Source of the DNA: Candidatus Cloacimonadota bacterium
Lineage (GTDB): Bacteria; Cloacimonadota; Cloacimonadia; Cloacimonadales; Cloacimonadaceae
Assembly (NCBI GenBank): GCA_027318475.1
Contig: DAHVPC010000006.1
Coordinates: forward strand, 4,120 to 39,575
Length of the DNA: 35,456 nt
Direction of reading: 5' to 3'
Position 1 is the stretch's first letter. Each line of letters begins with the position of its first letter. The notes below the pieces were generated by a model. The model was not told where the DNA came from. It saw only the letters and a list, made by a program, of their open reading frames with translations, and searched no databases. Both the position numbers and the translations under genes were made by a program. Below, in pieces: positions 26,588 to 35,424 of this stretch.

Positions 26588-26632
26588 ACAAAACCGCCGT
26601 CCCTCTCCAATGTTGAAAGTGGGACGGCGGTT
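26588..26632 (-). terminator. Terminator hairpin downstream of rng
   Basis: AACCGCCGTCCC (26592-26603) pairs perfectly over 12 bp with GGGACGGCGGTT (26621-26632), with a 17-base loop. Read on the minus strand, TTTT then G follows the stem. The U-tract is short, but the stem is strong and lies 67 bp beyond the rng stop codon. Confidence 0.65.
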
Positions 26633-26698
26633 CTTGCTAATGCTGTAGCGAACCAGACTTGAGAAGGGTTGCTTCCGGCTGGTCTGGATATGGCGTGA

Positions 26699-28258
26699 TC
26701 AGATGAACTTGGAGGTGATGTCCTCCATACCGGGAAGGATGTAAACCTTGAATTGATCGGAGCGGATGCCCGGGTCAGCTTCCATGTCCACCTGGTTTTT
26801 GTAGGCGCTGAAATACTCCTCATGCTCGCGGATATGGGCATATAAATCCGGATGGACCACAACGCGCAGGCGTTTGTTGCCCACAAAATAATCCGAACGG
26901 TTGAGCCAGCGGTGGATGCGCATCAGCATGGTGTCCTTGGACACGATGCGGCCGCTGCCGTTGCACAACGGGCAGGAATCGGAGAAATTGGCGATCAGCG
27001 TGGAACGCATGCGTTTACGTGTGATCTCTACCAGGCCCAGTTCGGTGAAATTGTATACCTTGTTTTTGGCGCGGTCTCGTCGCAAACCCTTGCGCAGCGT
27101 ATCCAGCACTTCCTGCTTGTTCTGGTCGCTGATCATGTCGATGAAATCGATGATGATCACGCCGCTGAGGTCGCGCAGCCTGATCTGGCGCGCTGCTTCG
27201 GCAGCTGCTTCAATATTGGTCTTCTTGATCGTCTCTTCGTAGTGGGTCTTGCCTGTGAAGCTGCCGGTGTTGATGTCGATGGCAACCAGGGCTTCGGTCT
27301 GCTCGATCTTGATGTTGCCGCCACTGGGTAAGTAAATGCGGGAGTGGAAGACCGTTTCGATCTTTTTCTCGATGCCCCAGGCGTCGAAAATGGGCGAGTC
27401 CTCTTTGTAGATCTCCACATTGGGCAGCAGTTCCGGGGAAAAGTCCTCCAGATGTGATATGATGCGGCGCGCGAAGGCTTTATCGTCGATCACGAGGCGG
27501 TCCACATTCTCGCCGAAGAGGTCGCGGATGAGGTAGTTTTCCAGGGCGTTTTCCTCAAAAACACAGACCGGTCCCTTGACGTGCTTGATCTGCTTGTCCG
27601 TGAGTTTCCAGGTCTTGGCCAGCGCGTTGTACTCGGCGCGCAATTCCTCTTCGTCGCAGCCTTCGGCTTCGGTGCGGACGATCAGCCCGAAATTGGGATC
27701 CTTGAAGGAATTGAGGATGGTGCGGATGCGCGTGCGCTCGTTCTGGTTGTAGATCTTGCGGGAGATGGCGATCTTGTGTTTGTTGGGAAAAAGCACCAGG
27801 TATTTGCCAGGAATCGAGATCTGGCCGGTGAGCCTGGCTCCTTTGGAGCCGATCGGCCCCTTGTGGACCTGGACGACGATCTCCTGTCCGGATTTGAGCA
27901 GGTTGCCGATCTGGGAGGAATCCTTGGGATTCACGCGGGGTACCTGTTTATCGTTCTCGAACACGTCCAGGAAGTCCAGGACGATGTCCGAATAGTGCAA
28001 AAAGGCGGTGCGCTCGAGGCCGATCTCGATGAAGGCGGCGCCCATGCCTGGCAGCACGTCCTTTACGAAGCCCTTGTAGATATTGCCGACGATATTCTGT
28101 TTATCCTTGCGCTCCACAAAGAGCTCCACCAACCGGTTGTCTTCCAGCACGGCCACGCGCTTTTCCAGAGGATGGACGTTGACGATGATCTCGGTGTTGA
28201 ACTTTTCCTTCTTCTGATGGGCGAGATCCTGCTTCGATGATTTCTTTCGCGTAGCCAA
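26699..28258 (-). CDS. rng: Ribonuclease G/E family endoribonuclease
   Basis: A 519-residue protein, the RNase G-type length without the long RNase E tail. An S1 domain lies at about residues 50-150 ('GNIYKGFVKDVLPGMGAAFIEIG'). The catalytic DNase I-like domain has the metal-binding aspartates Asp328 ('VAIDINTGSF') and Asp371 ('IIIDFIDM'). The zinc-link 'CPLCNGSG' (Cys429 and Cys432) joins two protomers. It processes rRNA and degrades mRNA. The start appears to be TTG at 28258, three bases after the sppA stop; no in-frame ATG lies before the conserved region and the ribosome site is weak, so the first 20 residues are uncertain. Confidence 0.94.
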   Translation of the reverse strand: MATRKKSSKQDLAHQKKEKFNTEIIVNVHPLEKRVAVLEDNRLVELFVERKDKQNIVGNIYKGFVKDVLPGMGAAFIEIGLERTAFLHYSDIVLDFLDVFENDKQVPRVNPKDSSQIGNLLKSGQEIVVQVHKGPIGSKGARLTGQISIPGKYLVLFPNKHKIAISRKIYNQNERTRIRTILNSFKDPNFGLIVRTEAEGCDEEELRAEYNALAKTWKLTDKQIKHVKGPVCVFEENALENYLIRDLFGENVDRLVIDDKAFARRIISHLEDFSPELLPNVEIYKEDSPIFDAWGIEKKIETVFHSRIYLPSGGNIKIEQTEALVAIDINTGSFTGKTHYEETIKKTNIEAAAEAARQIRLRDLSGVIIIDFIDMISDQNKQEVLDTLRKGLRRDRAKNKVYNFTELGLVEITRKRMRSTLIANFSDSCPLCNGSGRIVSKDTMLMRIHRWLNRSDYFVGNKRLRVVVHPDLYAHIREHEEYFSAYKNQVDMEADPGIRSDQFKVYILPGMEDITSKFI

Positions 28259-28261
28259 AAC

Positions 28262-29968
28262 TCAATCCAATCTAAAGGGGCAGAAATAGAGCCAGGTCCG
28301 GGTCGGCACCGCCTGCTCCAGGTATTGCAGCAACCTCTGCTCCACTGATATCTCGCGGCCGCTCAGCATTTTTACTGCCATCTGGAACCAGCCGTTGGAG
28401 CGGAACATTTCAAAGAAAGATATCTTGCGGGGATAATGCGCCGCGCTGTAATTGGTGACCTTGGCCAGGCTGGCGGCCTTTTTCACAGCCTCGTCCAGGC
28501 CTCCGATCTCGTCGATCAGTTTCATGGCTTTGGCGTCCGCAGCGCTGAACACGCGGCCTTCGGCAACAGCACCGATCTCTTCCGCGCTGATCTTGCGCGA
28601 GTCCATCACCCGCTGCTGGAATTCGGCATAAACTTCTGTGGAATTGCGTTTGAGCGATGCCAGCAGTTCTTCGTCGTATTTTTCCAGAATGCTGCCGAAA
28701 TTGGCAAACTTGCCATAGCTCAGGGTCTGGCTTTCCAGTCCGAGTTTGTTGCCCAGTTCCTCGGCTTCGGGCAGGGCCATGATCACACCGATCGAACCAG
28801 TGATGCTTTGCGGGTCGGCAAAGATGTAATCGCCCGCGCAGCTGATGTAGTAACCTCCGGAAGCGGCCATGCCGCCCATGGAAACCACGAGCGGAACCTT
28901 CAGCGCCTGCAGTTTCTGGTAGATCATTTCAGATTCCAGGGCGGAACCGCCAGGGCTGTTGACGCGCAATACGACTGCCTTGACGCTGCTGTCTTCGGTG
29001 ATGTCGTCCAGGATGCCGTCCACTTTGGCCGCGCTGATCACTGCTTCGGAAGCGAAACCCACGCCAGGCGCGATACTGCCGCTCAGGTTCACCACAGCGA
29101 TCTTGTTGGCGGCGAAAGATGGCTCGGAAGTGTTGGCATAATCGGCGATGGAGACGCATTTGTCGTCCGCGATCTTGTTTTGCGCGGCGAAGGCGTCCCA
29201 GGTTCCGGTTTGGTCGATCAGCCCGTATTTCAGGGCTTCCTGGGCGTTGATAAACAGGTCGGGCCGGGTTTCAAAAACGTTGCGAACCAGCGTGGAGTCC
29301 AGCTGCCGGTAGTTGCCGATGTCGGACATCACCAGCTCGTACCTGCTCTGTAAAACGCGGCGCAGGTTGGCTTCCGTGCCAGGGCTGAGTGACGTCTGCG
29401 TGTAGGGTTCGGCTGCTCCTTTGTATTCGCCGGATTGCATCACGTGCATCTTGATGCCCAGCTTGGCCAGGGCGTCCTTGTAGAAGAGCACGTTGGCGGA
29501 AACCCCTTCCAGCAACAGCGCTCCGGACGCTGAGGGATCCATGTTGATCTTGTCCGCCATGGCGCAGAGCAGATAGTCCCTCTGGGCAAGCATTTCGCCG
29601 TGGGCTAGCACGGGTTTCTTGTGGGCCTTGAATTCTTTCAAGGCTGCGGCGATCTCGTTCAGGTTGGCGTAGCCGACCACCGCGCCAAACGGTTTGATCA
29701 CTATGCCCTTAACTTTGGGGTCGGTTCCGGCCTGGCGGATCTTACGGCAGATGTCTTCGGAACTCGGGCTGCCAAAGCCCCAGAAACTGGAGCCGCGGAC
29801 CTCGTTGTAATCCGGAACTTCGCCCTTTAGATCCAGCACCAGCCAGCTGTCGCTGCCCACGCTGTGGACGTTTGGACCCTTGCCATACCTCATGCCCAGG
29901 AAAAACGCCACCACCAGGATGATGAGAAAGACAGAGCATCCCAGTAAAAATGCAGATTTGGTTTTCAT
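28262..29968 (-). CDS. sppA: Signal peptide peptidase SppA
   Basis: A 568-residue membrane-anchored serine protease that degrades cleaved signal peptides. It is the long double-domain type as in E. coli. One N-terminal membrane segment (about 6-26) precedes two ClpP-like halves. The catalytic Lys183 sits in 'GEYKGAAEPYTQ' and the nucleophile Ser370 in 'SMGGMAASGGYYIS', followed by 'ITGSIGVI'. The ATG at 29968 has AGGAG upstream; the frame further upstream runs through the tRNA-Ser gene and is not coding. rng follows after three bases, so the two are probably cotranscribed. Confidence 0.95.
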   Translation of the reverse strand: MKTKSAFLLGCSVFLIILVVAFFLGMRYGKGPNVHSVGSDSWLVLDLKGEVPDYNEVRGSSFWGFGSPSSEDICRKIRQAGTDPKVKGIVIKPFGAVVGYANLNEIAAALKEFKAHKKPVLAHGEMLAQRDYLLCAMADKINMDPSASGALLLEGVSANVLFYKDALAKLGIKMHVMQSGEYKGAAEPYTQTSLSPGTEANLRRVLQSRYELVMSDIGNYRQLDSTLVRNVFETRPDLFINAQEALKYGLIDQTGTWDAFAAQNKIADDKCVSIADYANTSEPSFAANKIAVVNLSGSIAPGVGFASEAVISAAKVDGILDDITEDSSVKAVVLRVNSPGGSALESEMIYQKLQALKVPLVVSMGGMAASGGYYISCAGDYIFADPQSITGSIGVIMALPEAEELGNKLGLESQTLSYGKFANFGSILEKYDEELLASLKRNSTEVYAEFQQRVMDSRKISAEEIGAVAEGRVFSAADAKAMKLIDEIGGLDEAVKKAASLAKVTNYSAAHYPRKISFFEMFRSNGWFQMAVKMLSGREISVEQRLLQYLEQAVPTRTWLYFCPFRLD

Positions 29969-30020
29969 GATAACTCCTGTGAAAGTGTATTTACGATCGA
30001 TTGTTTCGAGGTAAAAATGC

Positions 30021-30114
30021 TGGCGGAGATGCTGGGATTCGAACCCAGGGTACGCGTTTTGCACATACACACGATTTCCAATCGTGCTCCTTCAGCCAGC
30101 TCGGACACATCTCC
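30021..30114 (-). tRNA. tRNA-Ser (GGA)
   Basis: On the minus strand, acceptor GGAGATG pairs with CATCTCC, followed by G and an encoded CCA. The anticodon stem-loop is ACGAT-TTGGAAA-ATCGT in outline, giving anticodon GGA (reads UCC and UCU). A long variable arm, as expected for serine, separates it from the T-arm with GGTTCGAATCC. The length is 94 bases with CCA. It sits between purH and sppA. Confidence 0.96.
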
Positions 30115-30164
30115 GCGGGTTGGAAAAGTCAATGTTTTAAAACCTCATATTCTGTCAAATAGAA

Positions 30165-31712
30165 TCAATGCCGGAAGTGCCGGAAGCCTGTGCATACCAT
30201 CGCAATTCCGCGTTCGTCGCAGGCCTGGATGACCGCTGCATCGCCCTTGGAACCGCCGGGTTGGATGATGGCGCGCACTCCGTGGCGGTGTAATTCCTCC
30301 ACCGAGTCCGCAAAGGGGAAAAAGCCGTCGGAAGCGCATACCGCCTGGCTGAGCTCGTGCCTGAACTTGCCGGCTTTCCAGACTGCCAGATGAGTGGCGT
30401 CGAGCCGGCTGGTTTGGCCGGATCCCAGGCCAAAAACACGGTCCGGGCCTGTGAGGGCGATGGCGTTGGAACGCAGCAGGGAAACCACTTTCCAGCCAAA
30501 CTGCAGGGCCAGTGTTTCCTGTTCGTTGGGTTGACGTTTGGTAACGATCCGCCAGCTGCTGACAGGTTCGTCCACCCGGTCCCAATCCTGGAGCAGAAAG
30601 CCGCCCAGCAGCATCTTTAATTCCCAGGGATTGGCGTTTTGCAGCAGAGTGGCGGATTCATAGGCGATCAGACGCCGGTTCTTTTTGCGCGACAGGAAAT
30701 CCAGCACTCCCGGTTCATACTCCGGCGCGATGACGATCTCGGTAAAGACCTGGTTGATCAATTCCGCCGTGGCCAGGTCCAGAGGGCGGTTGAGGCTCAC
30801 GATACCGCCATAGGGAGACTCCGTATCCGCCGCGAAAGCCTTTTGGTACGCCTCGCTCAGCGCTTGGGCGCTGCCGATCCCGCAGGGATTGCAATGCTTC
30901 ACGATCACCGCGGTAGGCTCCGCGAATAAAGCCAGCGCACGCAGCGAAGCGTCGAGATCCTGCAGGTTGTTGAAGGAAAGTTCCTTGCCATGCAGGACCT
31001 GCCAGCCGCTGGGACCATTGGTATAGAATCCGCCGGCTTGATGAGGGTTTTCGCCATAACGCAGAGGCATGGCAAGCTTTCCCCGCAGGGCAAATTCAGC
31101 CGGCAGGGATTCAGTCTTTTCCGCGTCAGCCGGTTCGCCCGCCAGATAGCGCTCGATGCCGGCATCGTAGGAGGAAACGAGGGCGAAGGCCTTGCGTGCC
31201 AGCTCACGGCGTTGTTCAAGGGGCAGGTCTTGCTGCTCTTTCAAGGCCGCCAGCACCGGTTCGTAGTCACTTGGATCCGTGAGCACGATCACGCCCCGGT
31301 GGTTTTTAGCCGCCGCGCGGATCAAGGCAGGGCCGCCAATATCGATGTTTTCGATGATCTCGGCTTCCGTGGCCCCATCCTTGCGCCGGGTTTGTTCGAA
31401 GGGATACAGGTTCACTGCCACCAGGTCGATGCGGTCGATCCCTTTTTCGTCCAGCACCCGCATGTGCTCGGCTTTGTCCCGGTCGCCCAGAATTCCCGCG
31501 TGAATCGCTGGATGCAGGGTCCGGACGCGCCCCGACAGGATTTCCGGGAATCCGGTCACTTCGGAAACCTCGATGACATCATTGCAGAATTGCCGCAAAA
31601 ACCTCGCCGTTCCTGAAGTAGAAAGTATGGTGAAGCCCAGTTTCTCCAGTTCCACGGCCAGGATCTCCACACCAGCCTTGTCGGAAACCGTGATCAGCGC
31701 GAATCTCTTCAT
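30165..31712 (-). CDS. purH: Bifunctional purine biosynthesis protein PurH
   Basis: A 515-residue enzyme for the last two steps of IMP synthesis. The N-terminal IMP cyclohydrolase (MGS-fold) domain has '[11 protein letters not shown]', 'STSGTARFL' and '[13 protein letters not shown]'. The C-terminal AICAR formyltransferase domain has '[11 protein letters not shown]', the catalytic Lys272-His273 in 'VKHCNPCG', and '[10 protein letters not shown]'. The length and all key motifs are normal. The ATG overlaps the stop of the YihY-family gene (ATGA), so it is translationally coupled to an unrelated membrane protein. Confidence 0.97.
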   Translation of the reverse strand: MKRFALITVSDKAGVEILAVELEKLGFTILSTSGTARFLRQFCNDVIEVSEVTGFPEILSGRVRTLHPAIHAGILGDRDKAEHMRVLDEKGIDRIDLVAVNLYPFEQTRRKDGATEAEIIENIDIGGPALIRAAAKNHRGVIVLTDPSDYEPVLAALKEQQDLPLEQRRELARKAFALVSSYDAGIERYLAGEPADAEKTESLPAEFALRGKLAMPLRYGENPHQAGGFYTNGPSGWQVLHGKELSFNNLQDLDASLRALALFAEPTAVIVKHCNPCGIGSAQALSEAYQKAFAADTESPYGGIVSLNRPLDLATAELINQVFTEIVIAPEYEPGVLDFLSRKKNRRLIAYESATLLQNANPWELKMLLGGFLLQDWDRVDEPVSSWRIVTKRQPNEQETLALQFGWKVVSLLRSNAIALTGPDRVFGLGSGQTSRLDATHLAVWKAGKFRHELSQAVCASDGFFPFADSVEELHRHGVRAIIQPGGSKGDAAVIQACDERGIAMVCTGFRHFRH

Positions 31713-32785
31713 TCCGGGTCCTCGCCATCCAGCGTTTCGGATAGTTCTTTAAGCTCTTCGCGGGTGATGAACCTCTCCAGCTTCTGGTTGAGTTTCTGGT
31801 TGCTATACATTTCCAGGGTGAGGCGCAGCAAGCGTTTAGGCTCCGCGGCGAGGCGCTCCGGGTTTTTGCGGACGTCGATCACGGAAACCAGCACGATCCC
31901 GCCCAAGATGATCAGCCAGTTGACGTATATCCAAAGCAGGAAGATCGGCACCGCCGCCAGCACTCCATACACCGCCTGGTAACTCGTCAGTTGGTAGATA
32001 TAGACGTCAAACACGCTTTTCACCAGCACCCAGGCCATGGTCGTCCAAAACGCGCCCCGGATCAACGAACTCCGCCTAACCTTGATCGACGGCATCAGCG
32101 TGTAGAGGAAGACCAGGGCCACAAACTGCATCAGGAACGGGATCAGATAGGTCAGCCAGCGCAACAGCGGCAGGTTCAGCAGGCTGGAAACCAGCGGCAG
32201 CGAAGTGCTGGAGAACATCACCACCATGATCAGCACGCCCACGATGATCGTTCCGAAAAACTTGACCAGATGGCTGATCAGGTCCTGTTTGACAGCGTAA
32301 TCCAGGCTCAGGATGCGGTCGAAGGTGTTGCGGATCAGCCGGAACAGAGAATAGGACGTGGCGATCAGCACAATGAAATTGGCGATGTTGAACCCGGCGC
32401 GTTTGGCCAGCATGCCTTCGATCAGGTTGTTCACCGCCAGCGCTGAAGTGGGCATGAAGTTGTTGGCGATGGTCATGTAGATCTTGTCCTGGATATTCAG
32501 GAAGGGCAGGTCTGGCACGATCAGCACCAGAAAGAGGATGAAGGGCACGAAGCCCAGGATCGTGGTATAGGTGAGCCCCGCGGCCTCTCTGGGAATCCTT
32601 TCGTTCTTGATCTTCAGGAACAGCTCTTTCAGAAAACTCCAGATGTCGCCCAAGATCTTTTTGCGCAGATCCGGTTTGCTGACGTAGCCCCAAAGCCCAG
32701 CCAGATCTTGCAGTCCGGCTGTCGCCGAGGTGATGCTCACGCTCCACAGATTCCTGAACAGGCCTTTTTTTGCCTTTTCCGGCAT
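31709..32785 (-). CDS. YihY/BrkB family inner membrane protein
   Basis: A 358-residue integral membrane protein with about six membrane segments between residues 70 and 305. Family signatures are 'REAAGLTYTTILGFVPFI' and 'YGVLAAVPIFLLWIYVNWLIILGGIVL'. The group was once called RNase BN by mistake and is now UPF0761; its function is not settled. A soluble N-terminal stretch of about 55 residues and a charged C-terminal tail flank the membrane core. It directly abuts the ABC permease gene upstream and overlaps purH downstream. Confidence 0.9.
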   Translation of the reverse strand: MPEKAKKGLFRNLWSVSITSATAGLQDLAGLWGYVSKPDLRKKILGDIWSFLKELFLKIKNERIPREAAGLTYTTILGFVPFILFLVLIVPDLPFLNIQDKIYMTIANNFMPTSALAVNNLIEGMLAKRAGFNIANFIVLIATSYSLFRLIRNTFDRILSLDYAVKQDLISHLVKFFGTIIVGVLIMVVMFSSTSLPLVSSLLNLPLLRWLTYLIPFLMQFVALVFLYTLMPSIKVRRSSLIRGAFWTTMAWVLVKSVFDVYIYQLTSYQAVYGVLAAVPIFLLWIYVNWLIILGGIVLVSVIDVRKNPERLAAEPKRLLRLTLEMYSNQKLNQKLERFITREELKELSETLDGEDPE

Positions 32786-34021
32786 TTATTCCTCCCTCAG
32801 CGCTTCCACCGGATTCAATTTGCTGGCCCGCACTGCCGGCATCACGCCAAACAGCAGGCCCACGCCGATCGATACGGCCAGCGCCACCCAGATCATCTGT
32901 GCGGAGGCCAGCACCTGCAGCTGTAAATATTTGCCCACACCGCCCAAAATCGCGTAACCCAGGATGATGCCCAAAACGCCGCCCAATGCGGTGATAAGCA
33001 CCGTCTGCACCAGGAATTGCAGAAAAACGTCGCGCTGCCTGGCTCCGATGGCGATGCGCACCCCGATCTCACGCGTACGTTCCTTGATCGAGGCCAGCAT
33101 GATGTTCATGATCACAATTCCGCCCACCAAAAGCGAGATCACGGCGATCAGGAAAAAGATGGTGGTGAAGATCCTTGTGCTTTTCCGCATCTGTTCCAGC
33201 TGTTCCTGCGCGGATTCCACGGAGAATATCTTCTTGCCCTGCTTGAGGTTGAGCACGATGCTCTCCACTTTCTTACGCAGCGTTTTGGCGTCTTCCGGAG
33301 TGTCCGCCTGTAGGTCGAAGCCGTTGATCTTCTGTGTGGGATCGATCTTGCTCAGCAACGTGGAAAGCGGCACAAACGCCCGCTGGTTCATGTATTCCAG
33401 CGCGTTGTCGCCAAAACTGCTGGCTCCGCCCTGGTTTTGTAGAAACTTGGCTTCCATCACGCCCACCACAAGCAGCCGCAATCCGCCATAGCTGACGTAA
33501 GAACCCAGCGGATCACGCGAGGAAAAGAGTTCCGTGGCCGTGGTGGATGCCAGCACCACGACGTTGTTGTGGTTGTCGATGTCCAGGGAGTTGATGAAGC
33601 GTCCGGATTTCACCGGCCAGTCGTCGACCTTCACCATATCCGGGTAAACGCCCAACAGGCTGCACACATAGCCCCGTTCCCCGTTCAGCATTTCGGTTGG
33701 CTGCAATTGGGTTTGGGGGTTGAACGCCGCGGCTTCCGGAACCAGAGCCCGGATCTGATTGATCTCCCGCAGGGAAAAACTCGCCATCCCGCCTTTGCTG
33801 AAGTCGTAAGACCAGTTTTGCCGGACCTCGATCTTGGTGAGGCCGCCGCGCTGCCCTATCCATTCCAAAGTGGATTTATTCATCCCGTTCACTATCGCCA
33901 GCACAACCATGATGCTCATCACACCAAGGATTATGCCAATGATCGTTACCACGCTGCGCACCTTGCGCATCAGGATGTCGGCCAGCCCGACCTGCAGCGA
34001 TTCAGCCAGCGATATTGCCAT
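32786..34021 (-). CDS. MacB/FtsX-type ABC transporter permease
   Basis: A 411-residue permease with the MacB layout: one N-terminal membrane segment ('VVTIIGIILGVMSIMVVLAI'), a large periplasmic domain (about 45-275), then three membrane segments near 285-305, 335-355 and 370-395. The end 'SKLNPVEALREE' is the classic FtsX-family terminus. The final membrane region contains 'RTREIGVRIAIGAR', the coupling motif for the ATPase. It works with the ATPase encoded just upstream, with which it overlaps by 20 bases. The substrate is unknown; such pairs export lipoproteins, peptides or drugs. No adaptor (MacA) gene is seen within the window. Confidence 0.93.
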   Translation of the reverse strand: MAISLAESLQVGLADILMRKVRSVVTIIGIILGVMSIMVVLAIVNGMNKSTLEWIGQRGGLTKIEVRQNWSYDFSKGGMASFSLREINQIRALVPEAAAFNPQTQLQPTEMLNGERGYVCSLLGVYPDMVKVDDWPVKSGRFINSLDIDNHNNVVVLASTTATELFSSRDPLGSYVSYGGLRLLVVGVMEAKFLQNQGGASSFGDNALEYMNQRAFVPLSTLLSKIDPTQKINGFDLQADTPEDAKTLRKKVESIVLNLKQGKKIFSVESAQEQLEQMRKSTRIFTTIFFLIAVISLLVGGIVIMNIMLASIKERTREIGVRIAIGARQRDVFLQFLVQTVLITALGGVLGIILGYAILGGVGKYLQLQVLASAQMIWVALAVSIGVGLLFGVMPAVRASKLNPVEALREE

Positions 34022-34688
34022 TTTCGATCTTTCCGTCCATGATGCGGATGATGCGGTCGGCGCGTCCGGCCACCGCTTTGTCGTGCGTGACGATGATCAC
34101 GGTGTGGCCGGCTTCGTGCAGTTTGGTGAATATCTCCAGGATGTCGCCCCCGGCCTGCGAATCCAGGTTGCCCGTGGGTTCGTCGGCCAGTAGGATCGCC
34201 GGATCGTTCACGATGGCCCTGGCGATCGCCACGCGTTGCCTTTGCCCGCCTGAAAGTTCCGCCGGTTTATGCTTGATCCGGTCGCTCAGCCCCACGCTTT
34301 CGATGATCTGCCGGGCCTTTAGGTTGCGTTCTTTCAGCCCGATCCCGGCATACATGAGCGGAAGTTCCACGTTTTTCAAAATGTTCAGGTGCGGCAGCAG
34401 GTTGAAGGACTGGAACACGAAGCCGATCTTGCGGTTGCGGATCACCGCCAGCTCGTTCTTTTCCATCTGGGCGACCTCCACGCCGTCCAGACTGTATTCA
34501 CCTTCCGAAGGGCTGTCCAGGCAGCCGATTATGTGCATCAGCGTGCTTTTTCCGCTTCCGGAAGGGCCCATGATCGCCACAAACTCGCCCGCGCCTATCG
34601 TGAGGTCAATTCCGTTCAGCGCGCGCACTTTCACCTTGCCCAGGCTGTAATCTTTGACCAGGTTCTTGGTATGGATGATTTCCGTCAT
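34002..34688 (-). CDS. MacB/LolD-type ABC transporter ATPase
   Basis: A 228-residue ATP-binding subunit. Walker A is GPSGSGKST at 41-49, the signature is LSGGQRQR from 145, Walker B is ILLADEP from 165, and the switch His is 202 ('IVTHD'). 'NRKIGFVFQSFNLLPHLN' with the Q-loop is typical of the LolD/MacB group. It probably forms a complex with the following permease. It is the first gene of a four-gene overlapping operon ending with purH. The ribosome site before the ATG is weak. Confidence 0.95.
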   Translation of the reverse strand: MTEIIHTKNLVKDYSLGKVKVRALNGIDLTIGAGEFVAIMGPSGSGKSTLMHIIGCLDSPSEGEYSLDGVEVAQMEKNELAVIRNRKIGFVFQSFNLLPHLNILKNVELPLMYAGIGLKERNLKARQIIESVGLSDRIKHKPAELSGGQRQRVAIARAIVNDPAILLADEPTGNLDSQAGGDILEIFTKLHEAGHTVIIVTHDKAVAGRADRIIRIMDGKIENGNIAG

Positions 34689-34968
34689 ATTTTTTCACTC
34701 ATTTAATCCAGTGTTGGATATCCTGCCTAATTGTCAACAAGAAAAAGCGGCGGAGCCCGGAAGCCCGTCCCACCGGCCTTGAGACCATAGCTGTAAACGT
34801 TTGCCCAGTTCAACCTGTAAGTGATCCACACTGCTGGCTGGAACGAGGTTGTTTGCTATTTGCGGCTTTTTTCTGCCGCCCTTCATCCCACCCCAGTTTT
34901 CGCCCTGTCAAAGGCTTTCACCTGATACCATATATGTTGCCATTTTACAATGCCTTATTCGCAGCGTT

Positions 34969-35080
34969 CCCGCCTCTGGCAGTCAATCAAGTGTCAATCA
35001 AGCCTTAATCAAGTGTCTATTATTGACGCTTGATTGACTAGTGATAGACAAGTGATTGACCGCAACCCCCGGGAGCGAAA
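34969..35080 (-). repeat. 112-bp dispersed repeat, copy 2 (inverted)
   Basis: This is the reverse complement of the block at 15984-16095, the same 112 bp long, and about 86% identical without gaps. Most differences lie near the TTTCGCTCCCG end and in three short clusters at the centres of the TGATTGA units. Flanking sequences are unrelated, so the ends of the repeat are well defined. Confidence 0.88.
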
Positions 35081-35282
35081 CGGGTGTGATGGGCAAAAAA
35101 CGCAGGAGCATCGACATTGAGCATCGTGAGTATCGACTCAAATAGCAGTGTTTTAAGTCCAGACCACCCTAGGGGCTGGCGATTGCCGGAAGGTCTTCAT
35201 CACCGGCTTGCATTCACGCTTGTGGCGCTCCCCATTCTGCTACTGAGGCAATACTAGGGCTCTATTTCAAACCTAGTGGGCA

Positions 35283-35301
35283 AGCCCCGGAGGGTGCGAC
35301 A
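35283..35301 (+). repeat. 19-bp repeat head, copy 5
   Basis: AGCCCCGGAGGGTGCGACA, identical to copies 1 and 2. It is preceded by GGGCTCTATTTCAAACC, which is also found beside copy 4, and followed by GAATATAGC and a hairpin. Confidence 0.9.
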
Positions 35302-35309
35302 GAATATAG

Positions 35310-35338
35310 CCCGGGGTGTAGCGTAGCGGAACCCCGGG
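35310..35338 (+). repeat. Hairpin of the repeat element
   Basis: CCCGGGGT pairs with ACCCCGGG across a 13-base loop containing AGCGTAGCG. The element at 26115-26145 has a different stem but a similar 13-base loop (AGCGCAGCG). Confidence 0.75.
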
Positions 35339-35368
35339 TTAAGATATGCGGCACAGAATCTCAGAAAT

Positions 35369-35424
35369 CCCCACCCCTCCCTTTGGAACCTGCCGAATGG
35401 CAGATTCCAAAGGGAGGGGTGGGG
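35369..35424 (+). repeat. Long perfect hairpin near the right edge
   Basis: A 20-bp perfect inverted repeat (35369-35388 with 35405-35424), then one mismatch and a further 5-bp stem CTGCC/GGCAG around a GAAT loop. The arms are strand-biased: C-rich with CCCTTTGG on the left, G-rich on the right. No T-tract follows on either strand, so it is not a standard terminator. Confidence 0.88.

Larger units (their letters stand above)
25654..26698 (+). other. 1045-bp noncoding, repeat-rich region
   Basis: No credible gene lies here; short frames are translations of repeats. The left part (25654-26060) is rich in small hairpins, for example GGCATAC/GTATGCC around 25708-25730 and a 10-bp inverted pair GCGTTTACGC (25821) / GCGTAAACGC (25922). 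The middle is the repeat element at 26061-26419. The right part ends with the terminator of rng. A structured RNA in the left part is possible, but I recognise no known family. Confidence 0.6.

Noticed and set aside
34849-35037. 62-codon plus-strand frame
   Set aside because: It has no ribosome site and runs into the 112-bp repeat.
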